Assembly (NCBI RefSeq): GCF_007993045.1
Contig: NZ_VOOR01000034.1
Span: 1-58,456 of the forward strand
Reading direction: 5' to 3'
DNA from: Phaeodactylibacter luteus
GTDB lineage: Bacteria; Bacteroidota; Bacteroidia; Chitinophagales; Saprospiraceae
Length of the DNA: 58,456 bases
Numbering within the stretch: position 1 is the stretch's first letter; the number at the start of each line of letters is the position of its first letter. The translations under genes and the position numbers were made by a program. The notes beneath the pieces were generated by a model that saw only the letters and a program-made list of their open reading frames with translations, had not been told where the DNA came from and made no database searches. Below are positions 32,624 through 40,878 of this stretch, in pieces.

Positions 32624-33811
32624 ATGTATAAATCCGTTGAGCCTGCTCTGGAGCAGGAACTATCAGAAATCCGCGATGCCGGGTTGTATAAGGAAGAAAG
32701 GATCATCACCACCCCGCAGTCTGCGGCCATAAAAACCCAAAATACAGGGGAAGTCCTCAATTTCTGCGCCAACAACTACCTTGGGCTCTCCTCCCATCCG
32801 GACATCTTGGAAGCAGCCAAGGCGGCTATCGATACGCATGGCTTCGGGCTGTCGTCCGTACGCTTCATTTGCGGCACGCAGGATATCCATAAAACCTTGG
32901 AGGGGAAGATCGCAGAATTCCTCGGCATGGAGGACACCATCCTTTATGCAGCTGCATTTGATGCCAATGGAGGGTTGTTCGAGCCGCTGCTAGGCAAGGA
33001 GGATGCCATTATTTCGGATGAGCTGAACCACGCTTCTATCATTGACGGCATACGGCTTTGCAAGGCTGCCCGCTACCGCTACAAGCATAGCGATATGGCT
33101 GACCTGGAGGAAAAACTCAAGGAAGCCCAATCTGCCCGCCGCCGCCTGATTGCCACAGATGGGGTCTTCTCCATGGACGGGGACATCGCCCGCTTGGATA
33201 AAATCTGTGATCTGGCAGACCAATACGACGCCATGGTCATGGTAGATGATTGCCATGCTACCGGTTTTATAGGCAAAACGGGGCGGGGCACTCATGAGCA
33301 CCACAATGTGATGGGGCGGGTAGACATCATCACCGGCACCCTCGGCAAAGCCCTTGGCGGAGCGTCAGGCGGTTTTACGGCTGCCCGCAAAGAAATAGTG
33401 GATATGCTGCGGCAGCGCTCCCGGCCCTATCTCTTCTCCAACACCCTGGCCCCGGCTATCGTCGGCGCATCGATAAAAGTGTTCGAATTGCTGTCTGGCT
33501 CGACTACCCTCAGGGACAAGCTGGAATGGAATACGGGGTACTTCCGTAAAAAAATGACAGCTGCTGGCTTTGACATCCTTCCCGGTGAAGCTCCTATCGT
33601 CCCGATCATGCTCTATGATGCCAAACTTTCTCAGGAATTTGCCAACCGGCTTCTGGAAGAGGGGGTGTACGTCATTGGCTTTTTCTATCCGGTAGTGCCG
33701 AAAGGAAAAGCCCGTATACGGACTCAGCTGTCGGCTGCTCATGATCAAGAGCATTTAGATGCAGCGATTGAAGCGTTCACGAAAGTGGGCAAGGAGCTTG
33801 GCGTCATCTAA
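32624..33811 (+). CDS. kbl: Glycine C-acetyltransferase (2-amino-3-ketobutyrate CoA ligase)
   Basis: 395 residues, the usual Kbl length. It is a fold-type I PLP enzyme of the alpha-oxoamine synthase family: [31 protein letters not shown], and the PLP lysine K242 in [13 protein letters not shown]. The [11 protein letters not shown] motif separates Kbl from its relatives KAS and AONS. It converts 2-amino-3-oxobutyrate and CoA to glycine and acetyl-CoA in the cytosol. It forms an operon with the threonine dehydrogenase gene, 17 bp upstream, and is followed by a clear terminator. Confidence 0.96.
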   Translation: MYKSVEPALEQELSEIRDAGLYKEERIITTPQSAAIKTQNTGEVLNFCANNYLGLSSHPDILEAAKAAIDTHGFGLSSVRFICGTQDIHKTLEGKIAEFLGMEDTILYAAAFDANGGLFEPLLGKEDAIISDELNHASIIDGIRLCKAARYRYKHSDMADLEEKLKEAQSARRRLIATDGVFSMDGDIARLDKICDLADQYDAMVMVDDCHATGFIGKTGRGTHEHHNVMGRVDIITGTLGKALGGASGGFTAARKEIVDMLRQRSRPYLFSNTLAPAIVGASIKVFELLSGSTTLRDKLEWNTGYFRKKMTAAGFDILPGEAPIVPIMLYDAKLSQEFANRLLEEGVYVIGFFYPVVPKGKARIRTQLSAAHDQEHLDAAIEAFTKVGKELGVI

Positions 33812-33841
33812 AAAAGCGGCCTTACTTTACCGGCCACTGCT

Positions 33842-33878
33842 AAACGAGCTTGCAGCAAAACGTGCTGTAGGCTCGTTT
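33842..33878 (+). terminator. Intrinsic terminator after kbl
   Basis: The arms AAACGAGC and GCTCGTTT are complementary; the stem continues inward with TGCAGCA against TGCTGTA (one G-U) after a single mismatch. The loop is AAACG-like, and the 3' arm runs into TTTT. Confidence 0.8.
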
Positions 33879-33920
33879 TGGTTGTAGCTGCCGCAAATAG
33901 TGTAAATTAAACACTTAGCC

Positions 33921-33952
33921 TTGGTGCCCGGGGAGAAATAATGTTATCTTAG
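33921..33952 (+). promoter_or_regulatory. Probable promoter of the maltose cassette
   Basis: TTG at 33921-33923 and TATCTTAG at 33945-33952 are 21 bases apart, matching the Bacteroidota TTG / TAnnTTTG pattern with one change in the -7 box. The ATG of the phosphoglucomutase gene follows 26 bp later. Confidence 0.45.
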
Positions 33953-33978
33953 CTACCTCACTAATCTGTGTTTGTTTC

Positions 33979-34647
33979 ATGATCCAAGCCTTTATCTTTG
34001 ATTTAGACGGTGTTATTGTGGATACAGCCAAGTACCACTTCATTGCTTGGCGGCGCATGGCCAACAGCCTTGGCTTTGATTTTACGGAAGCCCAAAACGA
34101 ACAGCTGAAAGGGGTGAGCAGAAAGGAGTCGCTCGGCCTCATCCTAGAATGGGGAGGGGTAGCCAAATCCGAAGCTGAGCAGGAAGCTCTGGCCACACAA
34201 AAAAACGAATGGTACCGGGAATATATCCTCCAAATGGACGAGTCTGAGATACTGGAAGGCGTGGTCCCTTTCCTGGATGCTGCAGAGGCAGCGGGGCTGA
34301 AACTCGGCCTAGGCTCTTCTAGCAAAAATGCTACGGCCATCCTTCAGCAGATTGGCCTGGCCAGCCGTTTCGGCACCATCATTGACGGCAATAAGCACAC
34401 CCGAAGCAAACCGGACCCTGAGGTGTTCCAGCTAGGGGCATCAGCCCTTGGGGTAGCCCCTTCAGAATGCGTAGTGTTTGAAGATGCAGAAAAAGGGGTG
34501 GATGCTGCCATTGCAGGCGGCTTTACCGCAGTAGGTGTAGGAGGGGAAAACCTGAGCCACGCCCACATGGTCATCCCCGGTTTCCAATCCCTGACCCCTC
34601 AGGATGTTCTTGTCCGCCTGAGCAGCCGGGCCGCCCAAAATTTGTGA
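33979..34647 (+). CDS. pgmB: Beta-phosphoglucomutase (HAD superfamily)
   Basis: 222 residues. The HAD nucleophile and acid/base aspartates are D8 and D10 in F-I-F-D-L-D-G-V-I-V-D-T. The cap domain has H-F-I-A-W-R-R-M-A and G-V-S-R-K-E-S-L, the substrate signature of beta-phosphoglucomutases. Motif II is L-G-S-S-S-K-N-A, and G-N-K-H-T-R-S-K-P-D-P-E-V-F and F-E-D-A-E-K-G-V-D-A-A complete the site. It converts beta-D-glucose 1-phosphate to glucose 6-phosphate in the cytosol. The GH65 phosphorylase gene follows, and that enzyme makes exactly this substrate, so the assignment is mutually supported. Confidence 0.95.
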   Translation: MIQAFIFDLDGVIVDTAKYHFIAWRRMANSLGFDFTEAQNEQLKGVSRKESLGLILEWGGVAKSEAEQEALATQKNEWYREYILQMDESEILEGVVPFLDAAEAAGLKLGLGSSSKNATAILQQIGLASRFGTIIDGNKHTRSKPDPEVFQLGASALGVAPSECVVFEDAEKGVDAAIAGGFTAVGVGGENLSHAHMVIPGFQSLTPQDVLVRLSSRAAQNL

Positions 34648-34785
34648 GTGCAAGGGCTGTTTGGCCCACCTTTGCTCATCCGCCGGCAGGCTGTAGGAAG
34701 GGGAGGCAAGTCCGCCCTCTAAAGTTGCCAGGCTAAAGCAGCCAATCCGTATACATTCTGTAAAGCGTATAAAGCTCAGTCAAAT

Positions 34786-37104
34786 ATGAAAAATTACCTT
34801 AAGCACGACGAATGGAGCATCATCGAGGAAGGCTTCACCCCAGAATACAACCGCATCTCAGAGAGTATTTTCAGCATCGGCAACGGCCGGTTTGGCCAGC
34901 GGGCTAACTTTGAGGAGCACTACTCTGGAGATACCCTGCCCGGCAACTACCTGGCCGGTATTTATTATCCGGACAAGACCCGGGTGGGCTGGTGGAAGAA
35001 CGGCTATCCGGAGTACTTTGCCAAAGTGCTGAACGCAGCCAATTGGATTGGCATTCACGTTGAGTTTGATGGGGAAGCACTGGACTTGGCCAAGTGCGAG
35101 GTGGAAACATTCCGCCGGGAGCTGGACATGAAAGCGGGCGTGCTCCGGCGTTCGTTTATTGCCCGGCTGAAAAGCGGGAGACGGGTCCAAGTCGTTTCTG
35201 AACGGTTCTGCAGCATCGCTCAGGATGAGGTAGCCGCTCTTCGCTATGCCATCACTCCGCTCGATTTTGAGGGCACTCTAAGCCTTACCCCTTACATAGA
35301 TTTTGATGTAATCAACGAAGACTCCAACTACGACGAGAAGTTCTGGGTGGAAGTCGACAAGAAAGTCAAGCGCCGTCAGGGGTACGTTTTGGCGGAGACC
35401 AAGAAAACTGCATTCCAGGCCTGTACAGGCATGAAATTCGGCATAACGCAGAATGGCAAAGAGGCTGACTTTAACGCCTACCGCATGCAGCGGGAGAAAT
35501 ACGTGGGCTGTACCGTAGACCTTGAGTGCCGCGAAGGGGAAACAACGGTGGTCGATAAGATTGTTGCCCAAGTGACTTCCCTGAACTATCCAAAGGAAGA
35601 CCTGATGGAAGAGTGCCGGCGGGCAGTCAAGGCCGCTTTCAAGCAGGGTTTTGATGCGCTCATTGCCGAACAGGCCGCGGCTTGGGGCCGCAAGTGGGAA
35701 GAAGCCGACATTCAGATCGAAGGCGATGTCGCTGCGCAGCAGGGCATACGTTTCAATATCTTCCAGCTCTACCAAACCTATACCGGGGAGGATGAGCGCC
35801 TCAATATCGGCCCCAAGGGCTTTACAGGGGAAAAGTACGGCGGCAGCACTTATTGGGATACGGAAGCTTACTGCCTGCCATTCTACTTGTCAACTGCAGA
35901 TGAGCACGTTGGGCGCAACCTCCTCGTTTACCGCTACAAGCATCTGGAGCGGGCTATAGAGAACGCGGGCAAGCTGGGCTTCACCGGTGGCGCTGCTCTT
36001 TACCCCATGGTGACCATGAACGGGGAGGAGTGCCACAATGAGTGGGAGATCACTTTTGAAGAGATCCACCGGAATGGGGCTATCGCTTATGCCATCTACG
36101 ACTATATCCGCTACACTGGCGACGAGGGCTACCTCGCTGAATATGGGCTCGAAGTTTTGGTCGGTATCGCCAGGTTCTGGGCGCAGCGGGCCCACTTCTC
36201 CAAGCGGCGTGGCCAATACGTGATGCACGGCGTCACTGGCCCCAACGAATACGAGAACAACGTCAACAACAACTGGTATACCAACTACATTGCCAAGTGG
36301 TGCCTCAGCTATGCGGCTCAGGCGGTGGCTTATGTAGAACAGAGCGACCCTGAGCGTTATGCTGCTCTGGAAGAGAAAATGAAGTTCTACCGCAATACCG
36401 AGATGGGGCAATGGAAGGAGATTGCAGAAAATATGTACCTGCCCCAAGACGATGAGCTCGGCATACTCGTGCAGCATGACGGTTTTCTGGACAAAGAGCT
36501 CCTCACGGTGGACGACCTTCGGCCAGAAGACCGCCCTATCAATCAGAATTGGTCTTGGGACCGCATCCTGCGCTCTGTGTTCATCAAGCAGGCCGATGTG
36601 CTTCAGGGGCTTTACTTCTTTGAGGAAGATTTTGACGACGATACGCTCAGGCGCAATTTCGATTTCTATGAGCCCCGCACAGTGCACGAGTCTTCGTTAT
36701 CGCCTTGTGTGCACGCCATTTTGGCGGCTAAGCTGGGCCGGGAAGAAAAGGCTTACGAAATGTACCTCCGTACAGCACGCCTAGACCTGGACGATTACAA
36801 CAACGATACAGAAGACGGTTGCCATATCACAAGTATGGCGGGCACTTGGATGGCATTTGTAAAAGGCTTCGGAGGCCTGCGGGTCAGGGATGGCCATCTG
36901 CAGATCAGCCCTTTCCTACCTGCCAAATGGCAATCTTATGCCTTTAAAATCCGCTTCCGGGGCTATTACCTCGAAGTCCGGGCTGGCAATGGCAAGGCTG
37001 CACTGCTCAACCACAGCGGTGCCCCGATCACCATCAACTTGTATGGCGGGCCCCAGGAAATCCCCGCCCAAGGCAAGGTAGAGGTGCCTTTGCAGCACCA
37101 ATAA
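34786..37104 (+). CDS. GH65 disaccharide phosphorylase, probably maltose phosphorylase
   Basis: 772 residues without a signal peptide, so cytosolic. It has the GH65 layout: an N-terminal beta-sandwich (about 1-270), a linker, an alpha6/alpha6 barrel (about 320-700) and a small C-terminal beta sheet. The general acid is E488 in T-G-P-N-E-Y-E-N-N-V-N-N-N. Y-W-D-T-E-A-Y-C-L-P-F-Y and the E-S-S-L-S-P-C-V-H phosphate-binding region are present. GH65 enzymes invert the anomeric centre and release beta-glucose 1-phosphate. Maltose is the best substrate guess because GH13 and PgmB genes flank it; kojibiose, trehalose or nigerose activities cannot be ruled out. It lies 138 bp after pgmB on the same strand. 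Confidence 0.93.
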   Translation: MKNYLKHDEWSIIEEGFTPEYNRISESIFSIGNGRFGQRANFEEHYSGDTLPGNYLAGIYYPDKTRVGWWKNGYPEYFAKVLNAANWIGIHVEFDGEALDLAKCEVETFRRELDMKAGVLRRSFIARLKSGRRVQVVSERFCSIAQDEVAALRYAITPLDFEGTLSLTPYIDFDVINEDSNYDEKFWVEVDKKVKRRQGYVLAETKKTAFQACTGMKFGITQNGKEADFNAYRMQREKYVGCTVDLECREGETTVVDKIVAQVTSLNYPKEDLMEECRRAVKAAFKQGFDALIAEQAAAWGRKWEEADIQIEGDVAAQQGIRFNIFQLYQTYTGEDERLNIGPKGFTGEKYGGSTYWDTEAYCLPFYLSTADEHVGRNLLVYRYKHLERAIENAGKLGFTGGAALYPMVTMNGEECHNEWEITFEEIHRNGAIAYAIYDYIRYTGDEGYLAEYGLEVLVGIARFWAQRAHFSKRRGQYVMHGVTGPNEYENNVNNNWYTNYIAKWCLSYAAQAVAYVEQSDPERYAALEEKMKFYRNTEMGQWKEIAENMYLPQDDELGILVQHDGFLDKELLTVDDLRPEDRPINQNWSWDRILRSVFIKQADVLQGLYFFEEDFDDDTLRRNFDFYEPRTVHESSLSPCVHAILAAKLGREEKAYEMYLRTARLDLDDYNNDTEDGCHITSMAGTWMAFVKGFGGLRVRDGHLQISPFLPAKWQSYAFKIRFRGYYLEVRAGNGKAALLNHSGAPITINLYGGPQEIPAQGKVEVPLQHQ

Positions 37105-37132
37105 AGCAGCCCGGATAGGGCGGCAAATATAG

Positions 37133-37165
37133 TGCTCCTGCCAGGCCAAAGGACTGGCGGGAGCA
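37133..37165 (+). terminator. Intrinsic terminator after the GH65 gene
   Basis: The arms TGCTCCTGCCAG and CTGGCGGGAGCA pair over 12 positions (one G-U), with loop GCCAAAGGA, followed by TTATTTTT. This separates the pgmB-GH65 unit from the lipoprotein and GH13 genes. Confidence 0.85.
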
Positions 37166-37288
37166 TTATTTTTAGGCTAGCCATCCGCCTACAGCAAATA
37201 GAGCAGGCCAGATTTTCCGAATATCTGCGGGGTTCTTATTTTCGCCTTCCGCAGCTAAATATTACTGCGTATCAAAATATCAGCGACA

Positions 37289-37834
37289 ATGAAGAAATGG
37301 ATCTTAAGTTTAGGGGTTTTGCTGGTGCTGGGAAGCTGCAAAACAGATAGTGGGAACAACGGGGAGGCTGCAGCAGGTGCTGCCGGTGCAACGGCCCCCA
37401 CAACGACCCCCGCTCAATCAATGAACGGCGCTTTTCAGCCGCCTACGCCTCCCGAAGACTCTAAGCTGGTGCAGACCTTGACCAAGGACTACTGGGTTTT
37501 TGAGTTTTATGTGGTTGATGACAGAGCACAGCGCAGGGCCAACAAGGGCCGTTGGGTGAAATTCATGGCCGACGGCACTTTTGAAAGTGGGCAATGGCAG
37601 CAAAAAACAGGCTACGGCAGCTGGCGGATTTCAGAAAATGCCAGTGAGATCACTCTGTCTTTTGACAATATAGACGACCGGCAGGATGAACAATGGGAGA
37701 TTCAAGGGGTCAATCAGAGCATGGACACCATGACTTGGGCCGGTATCCCAAAGACCAAGACAGAGGGCGCAATCATTAAAGTCATCAGCCTGCTGACGAT
37801 GCCTACCAAAAAGCAATTTGGCGTTGAGGATTAG
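37289..37834 (+). CDS. Lipoprotein of unknown function
   Basis: 181 residues with lipobox V-L-G-S-C, then a low-complexity Gly/Ala/Thr linker (about 22-45) and a compact domain. In that domain D-Y-W-V-F-E-F-Y-V-V-D-D, G-R-W-V-K-F-M-A-D-G-T-F-E-S-G, Y-G-S-W-R-I and I-T-L-S-F-D-N form the alternating strands of a lipocalin-like or beta-sandwich fold. Similar small lipoproteins are common in Bacteroidota and are not assigned a role. It is 42 bp before the GH13 gene on the same strand, so co-transcription is likely, but the domain has no visible carbohydrate-enzyme motif. Confidence 0.75.
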   Translation: MKKWILSLGVLLVLGSCKTDSGNNGEAAAGAAGATAPTTTPAQSMNGAFQPPTPPEDSKLVQTLTKDYWVFEFYVVDDRAQRRANKGRWVKFMADGTFESGQWQQKTGYGSWRISENASEITLSFDNIDDRQDEQWEIQGVNQSMDTMTWAGIPKTKTEGAIIKVISLLTMPTKKQFGVED

Positions 37835-37876
37835 GCTAAAGCCCACGTTTCAAGGTTTCAATAAAAACAACAAGCT

Positions 37877-39295
37877 ATGCTGACTAGAACTTGCAGTGCA
37901 CTGGTTTGGATGGCCTTTGTAGCCATATTTGCAGCTTTTGGCTGTGAGCAGGCGGCGGAGCCCCCTACCGCTTCCCCTGAGGAGCAAACCGCCGGCCAAC
38001 TTTCCAAAGCGGCTCCTGAGTGGGCGGTAAATGCCAATATCTACGAAGTCAATATCCGCCAGTATACCCCGGAAGGCACCTTCGATGCCTTTGCCGCTCA
38101 TCTGCCCCGGCTAAAACAAATGGGCGTGGACATCCTCTGGTTTATGCCCATATTCCCCATCAGCGAAGCTAAGCGGAAGGGCTCCCTCGGCAGCTACTAT
38201 GCCATTGCAGATTACACCGCCATCAACCCTAATTTTGGGACAATGGAGGAGTTCAAAGCCCTTGTCGCCCGTTGCCATGCTATGGGGATGAAAGTCATTT
38301 TGGACTGGGTGCCCAACCACACCGGGTGGGACCATCATTGGATAACTGAGCACCCCGAATATTACACCCAAGATAGCACCGGCAACATTATCGACCCCAT
38401 CAACCCGGAGACGGGCGAGCCTTGGGGCTGGACAGATGTTGCTGACCTCAACTACGGCAATGCAAATCTGCGGGAGGCCATGATAGGCGAAATGCTGTAT
38501 TGGCTCAAGGAAGTCGACATAGACGGCTTCAGGTGTGATGTAGCCAGCAATGTTCCGGATGACTTCTGGGCAGAGGCTGTGCCAAAGCTCCGTGAAGCAG
38601 AGCCAGGCTTGTTCATGCTTGCTGAGGCCGAGCACCCGCCCCACCGCAACGAAGAGTGGTTTGCCATGTCTTACGGCTGGTCCATGCACCATTTGATGAA
38701 CGAAATCGCACAGCAAAAAGCTGAGCCTGCTGCTATCGACACCCTATTGGCAGAAGCCCGGGAAAAGTTTTCCAAAGGCTACCCCATGCATTTCATCACC
38801 AACCACGATGAAAACTCCTGGAACGGGACCGTGGAAGAGCGTATGGGCCCTGCTGCTGATGCCATGGCCATATTTGCGTTCACCATTGAGGGCATGCCCC
38901 TGATTTATAGTGGCCAGGAAGCTGGGCTCAGCAAGCGCCTTGCTTTTTTTGAGAAAGACCAGATTGACTGGGGCAACTTCTCAAAAGCAGGCTTTTACAC
39001 CACCTTGCTAGAGCTCAAGCACCGCAATAAAGCACTCTGGAATGGAGCTGCAGGCGGGGCCCCAGCCCGCATTGAGATCCAAGGGTCGCCCTCCGTTTAT
39101 GCGTACCACCGTAAGAAAGGCGATAATGAAGTAGCGGTATTCCTCAACTTTAGCGAAGACCCACAAGCGTTTACGGTAGGCAGCGAATCTTTATCGGGAG
39201 AGTTTACCAATGTTTTTGGCAACAGCACCATTAAGCTGACCCCCGGGATGAGCATGCAGCTTGCCCCTTGGTCTTATTTGCTGCTAGAACGCTAG
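37877..39295 (+). CDS. GH13 alpha-amylase family lipoprotein
   Basis: 472 residues with lipobox A-F-G-C (Cys23), so attached to a membrane, most likely on the periplasmic or surface side. The barrel carries the four GH13 regions: D-W-V-P-N-H (143-148), the nucleophile D221 in D-G-F-R-C-D-V-A, the acid/base E250 in M-L-A-E-A-E-H-P, and D311 in I-T-N-H-D-E-N-S-W. The C-terminal beta domain (about 395-472) ends P-W-S-Y-L-L-L-E-R. Small GH13 enzymes of this type cut alpha-1,4-glucan or malto-oligosaccharides. The GH65/pgmB genes just upstream suggest that it supplies maltose. No SusC/D or maltose permease gene is in the cassette. Confidence 0.92.
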   Translation: MLTRTCSALVWMAFVAIFAAFGCEQAAEPPTASPEEQTAGQLSKAAPEWAVNANIYEVNIRQYTPEGTFDAFAAHLPRLKQMGVDILWFMPIFPISEAKRKGSLGSYYAIADYTAINPNFGTMEEFKALVARCHAMGMKVILDWVPNHTGWDHHWITEHPEYYTQDSTGNIIDPINPETGEPWGWTDVADLNYGNANLREAMIGEMLYWLKEVDIDGFRCDVASNVPDDFWAEAVPKLREAEPGLFMLAEAEHPPHRNEEWFAMSYGWSMHHLMNEIAQQKAEPAAIDTLLAEAREKFSKGYPMHFITNHDENSWNGTVEERMGPAADAMAIFAFTIEGMPLIYSGQEAGLSKRLAFFEKDQIDWGNFSKAGFYTTLLELKHRNKALWNGAAGGAPARIEIQGSPSVYAYHRKKGDNEVAVFLNFSEDPQAFTVGSESLSGEFTNVFGNSTIKLTPGMSMQLAPWSYLLLER

Positions 39296-39324
39296 CGCAA
39301 ACGGGCGGGCACAAAGAGTGTGAT

Positions 39325-39418
39325 GGGGCCTCCCCATGCCCTCAGGCATGGGTCGCTATGCTGCGGGGCTCGCTATCCGCTCGGCCCTACCGGGCTTCCC
39401 ACCCCTTCGCAGCGCTAG
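39325..39418 (-). repeat. GC-rich structured repeat, copy R5 (interrupted by the foldback element)
   Basis: Reverse orientation, between GH13 and the foldback element. Hairpin 2 here is CCCATGCC, loop TGAG, GGCATGGG: both arms differ from the consensus, but in a matched way that keeps pairing. Hairpin 1 is GCCC, loop GGTA, GGGC. The core GCAGCGCTAG runs directly into the 169-bp element at its CTAG, and the expected left-end part of R5 (ACCAAAAT) is missing beyond it. Confidence 0.75.
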
Positions 39419-39583
39419 TGCCTCAAGCCATAAATCCTTGACACCCCAAGTTTCGTTCTTTTCCGCCTACTCTTCGTTAAAGAACCGCTCCTTTAGCTCG
39501 GGCTAAAGTCGCGAACCTTCGCCTTGATTAGTCGGAAAATAACTTCAACTTAAGTATCAGAGATTTATGACTTAAGGCACTAG
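39415..39583 (+). mobile_element. 169-bp foldback (MITE-like) element, copy 1
   Basis: The element with its CTAG ends reads CTAG-TGCCTCAAGCCATAAATC to GATTTATGACTTAAGGCA-CTAG. The outer 22 bp are inverted repeats with two mismatches, and the pairing continues imperfectly along the whole length to a central hairpin, CTTTAGCtcggGCTAAAG. It is non-coding. Copy 2 at 40710-40878 differs at only three positions. CTAG on each side is either a target duplication or part of the ends; the IS5 group is known for 4-bp YTAR targets, so a relative could supply transposase in trans. The right CTAG overlaps the stop codon of the NmrA-like gene. Confidence 0.8.
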
Positions 39584-40476
39584 TCCGTCCCCTTGTTTTG
39601 GCCAAGAGGAGGTTTGGGCTCAAAAAGCTCCCTGTTTTGTTCCAGGTAAGCCTGAAGCCCCGTAGGCGGCCGCTGCAACAAACGTTGGAGCGTATGTTTG
39701 AACCGCTCCTGCTCCGGGATGCGGGTATATCGGTAAAGCACCGTTTGTACAAGAGCAAAAGGCAGCGGTTTGCCTTGGGCCAGCTTTCTGAAAAGGAAGT
39801 ATGGGATAGAAGGGTTGGCGTACCTGATCCCCCGATCGAGCGCATCAGAAAGGGCAGCGGCTACACGGTAGTAGTCAATGGGGGAAGTGCCCGTGAGGGT
39901 ATACGATTGGTTGAGGTGGCCTTCAGTGGTAAGGGCCAGGGCAGCCACTTCCGCTACTTCGGCTGCGTCTACAAAATTGAAAACCCGGGCTTGGGCAGGC
40001 ACAAAGATCTCATCCCGCTGACGGATATCCGCGCCCATTTCTTGGTGCAGGTTCTGAAAGAAAAAGCCCGGGCGTAGGAAAGTGTAGGGCAAGCCAGCTT
40101 CCTTGATGGCCTGTTCTATTTTGAAATGCGGGGTCCAGGTATTGGCATTTACCCCCTGTATGGATAGGAATACGATGTGTTCGATCTGGCTCCGTTTGGC
40201 TTCTTCCAGCAAAGGCACAATCTGTCTTTTTACATCGGTAAGCTTAGGTGGGCGGAGCAGGAAAATCTTGTTGATCTGCTGAAGGGCGGGGCGGTAGCTG
40301 AGCTCATCCTCAAAGTCGAACTGCCTGATCTGCCAAGTCCGGCCAGGCAATTGGTCACGGGCGAGGGCTGGCTTGCGCACGGCATAAAAAACGCGCTGCC
40401 CCGTACCTCGCTGCTCGAGATGTGAGATGAGGTGCTTTCCTACGGTACCTGTCGCCCCGGTGATAAGGATATTCAT
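39580..40476 (-). CDS. NmrA-like NAD(P)-binding short-chain dehydrogenase-fold protein
   Basis: 298 residues from the ATG at 40476; the TTG-started longer frame at 40497 is rejected. The N-terminus is M-N-I-L-I-T-G-A-T-G-T-V-G-K with the G-x-x-G-x-x-G dinucleotide motif. Then come Y-A-V-R-K-P, F-L-L-R-P-P and F-L-S-I-Q-G-V, with P-Y-T-F-L-R-P-G-F-F-F-Q-N typical of atypical SDRs of the NmrA/QOR2 group. The classical YxxxK pair is not evident, so it may be a redox sensor or quinone-reducing protein. Its TAG stop codon lies within the terminal CTAG of foldback copy 1, and copy 2 lies upstream of the gene, so it is bracketed by the two elements. Confidence 0.87.
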   Translation of the reverse strand: MNILITGATGTVGKHLISHLEQRGTGQRVFYAVRKPALARDQLPGRTWQIRQFDFEDELSYRPALQQINKIFLLRPPKLTDVKRQIVPLLEEAKRSQIEHIVFLSIQGVNANTWTPHFKIEQAIKEAGLPYTFLRPGFFFQNLHQEMGADIRQRDEIFVPAQARVFNFVDAAEVAEVAALALTTEGHLNQSYTLTGTSPIDYYRVAAALSDALDRGIRYANPSIPYFLFRKLAQGKPLPFALVQTVLYRYTRIPEQERFKHTLQRLLQRPPTGLQAYLEQNRELFEPKPPLGQNKGTD

Positions 40477-40709
40477 AGTAAAGGGTAAAAATAGCAAATC
40501 CTTTAGGAAGGATAAGTATAATTACCGCTTCAGTCCAGGCACCACAAAAAATGCGGCACAGGGCTGAGCCCGCGCCGCGTTTTTTGTGGCATCCAATATG
40601 CAGTAGTGCAAGGCTAGTGGATTGATCCGTAATTTTTTGACAATTACAGGCCACGCACCAGAAAGGGCTTAAGCGTGGAAATACTATCAAATAATCCGGT
40701 CTAGCCGCA
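40477..40709. other. Non-coding leader region between the NmrA-like gene and foldback copy 2
   Basis: No gene is supported. A long hairpin occupies 40542-40589: arms CCACAAAAAATGCGGC and GCCGCGTTTTTTGTGG are complementary over 16 bp with one G-U, and the loop contains GGGCTGAGCCC. It lies 66 bp upstream of the NmrA-like start codon in that gene's direction. It could be a terminator of the promoter-proximal transcript or an attenuator. Its T-run is inside the stem, not after it. Confidence 0.5.
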
Positions 40710-40878
40710 CTAGTGCCTCAAGCCATAAATCCTTGACACCCCAAGTTTCGTTATTTTCCGTCTACTCTTCGTTAAAGAACCGCTCCTTTAGCTCGGGCTA
40801 AAGTCGCGAACCTTCGCCTTGATTAGCCGGAAAATAACTTCAACTTAAGTATCAGAGATTTATGACTTAAGGCACTAG
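40710..40878 (+). mobile_element. 169-bp foldback (MITE-like) element, copy 2
   Basis: Same length and orientation as copy 1, with three substitutions (C to A and C to T near position 40 of the element, T to C near position 125). The first makes the two arms more complementary. CTAG is present at both ends. The right CTAG overlaps the TAG stop codon of the sulfide:quinone oxidoreductase gene. Confidence 0.8.
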
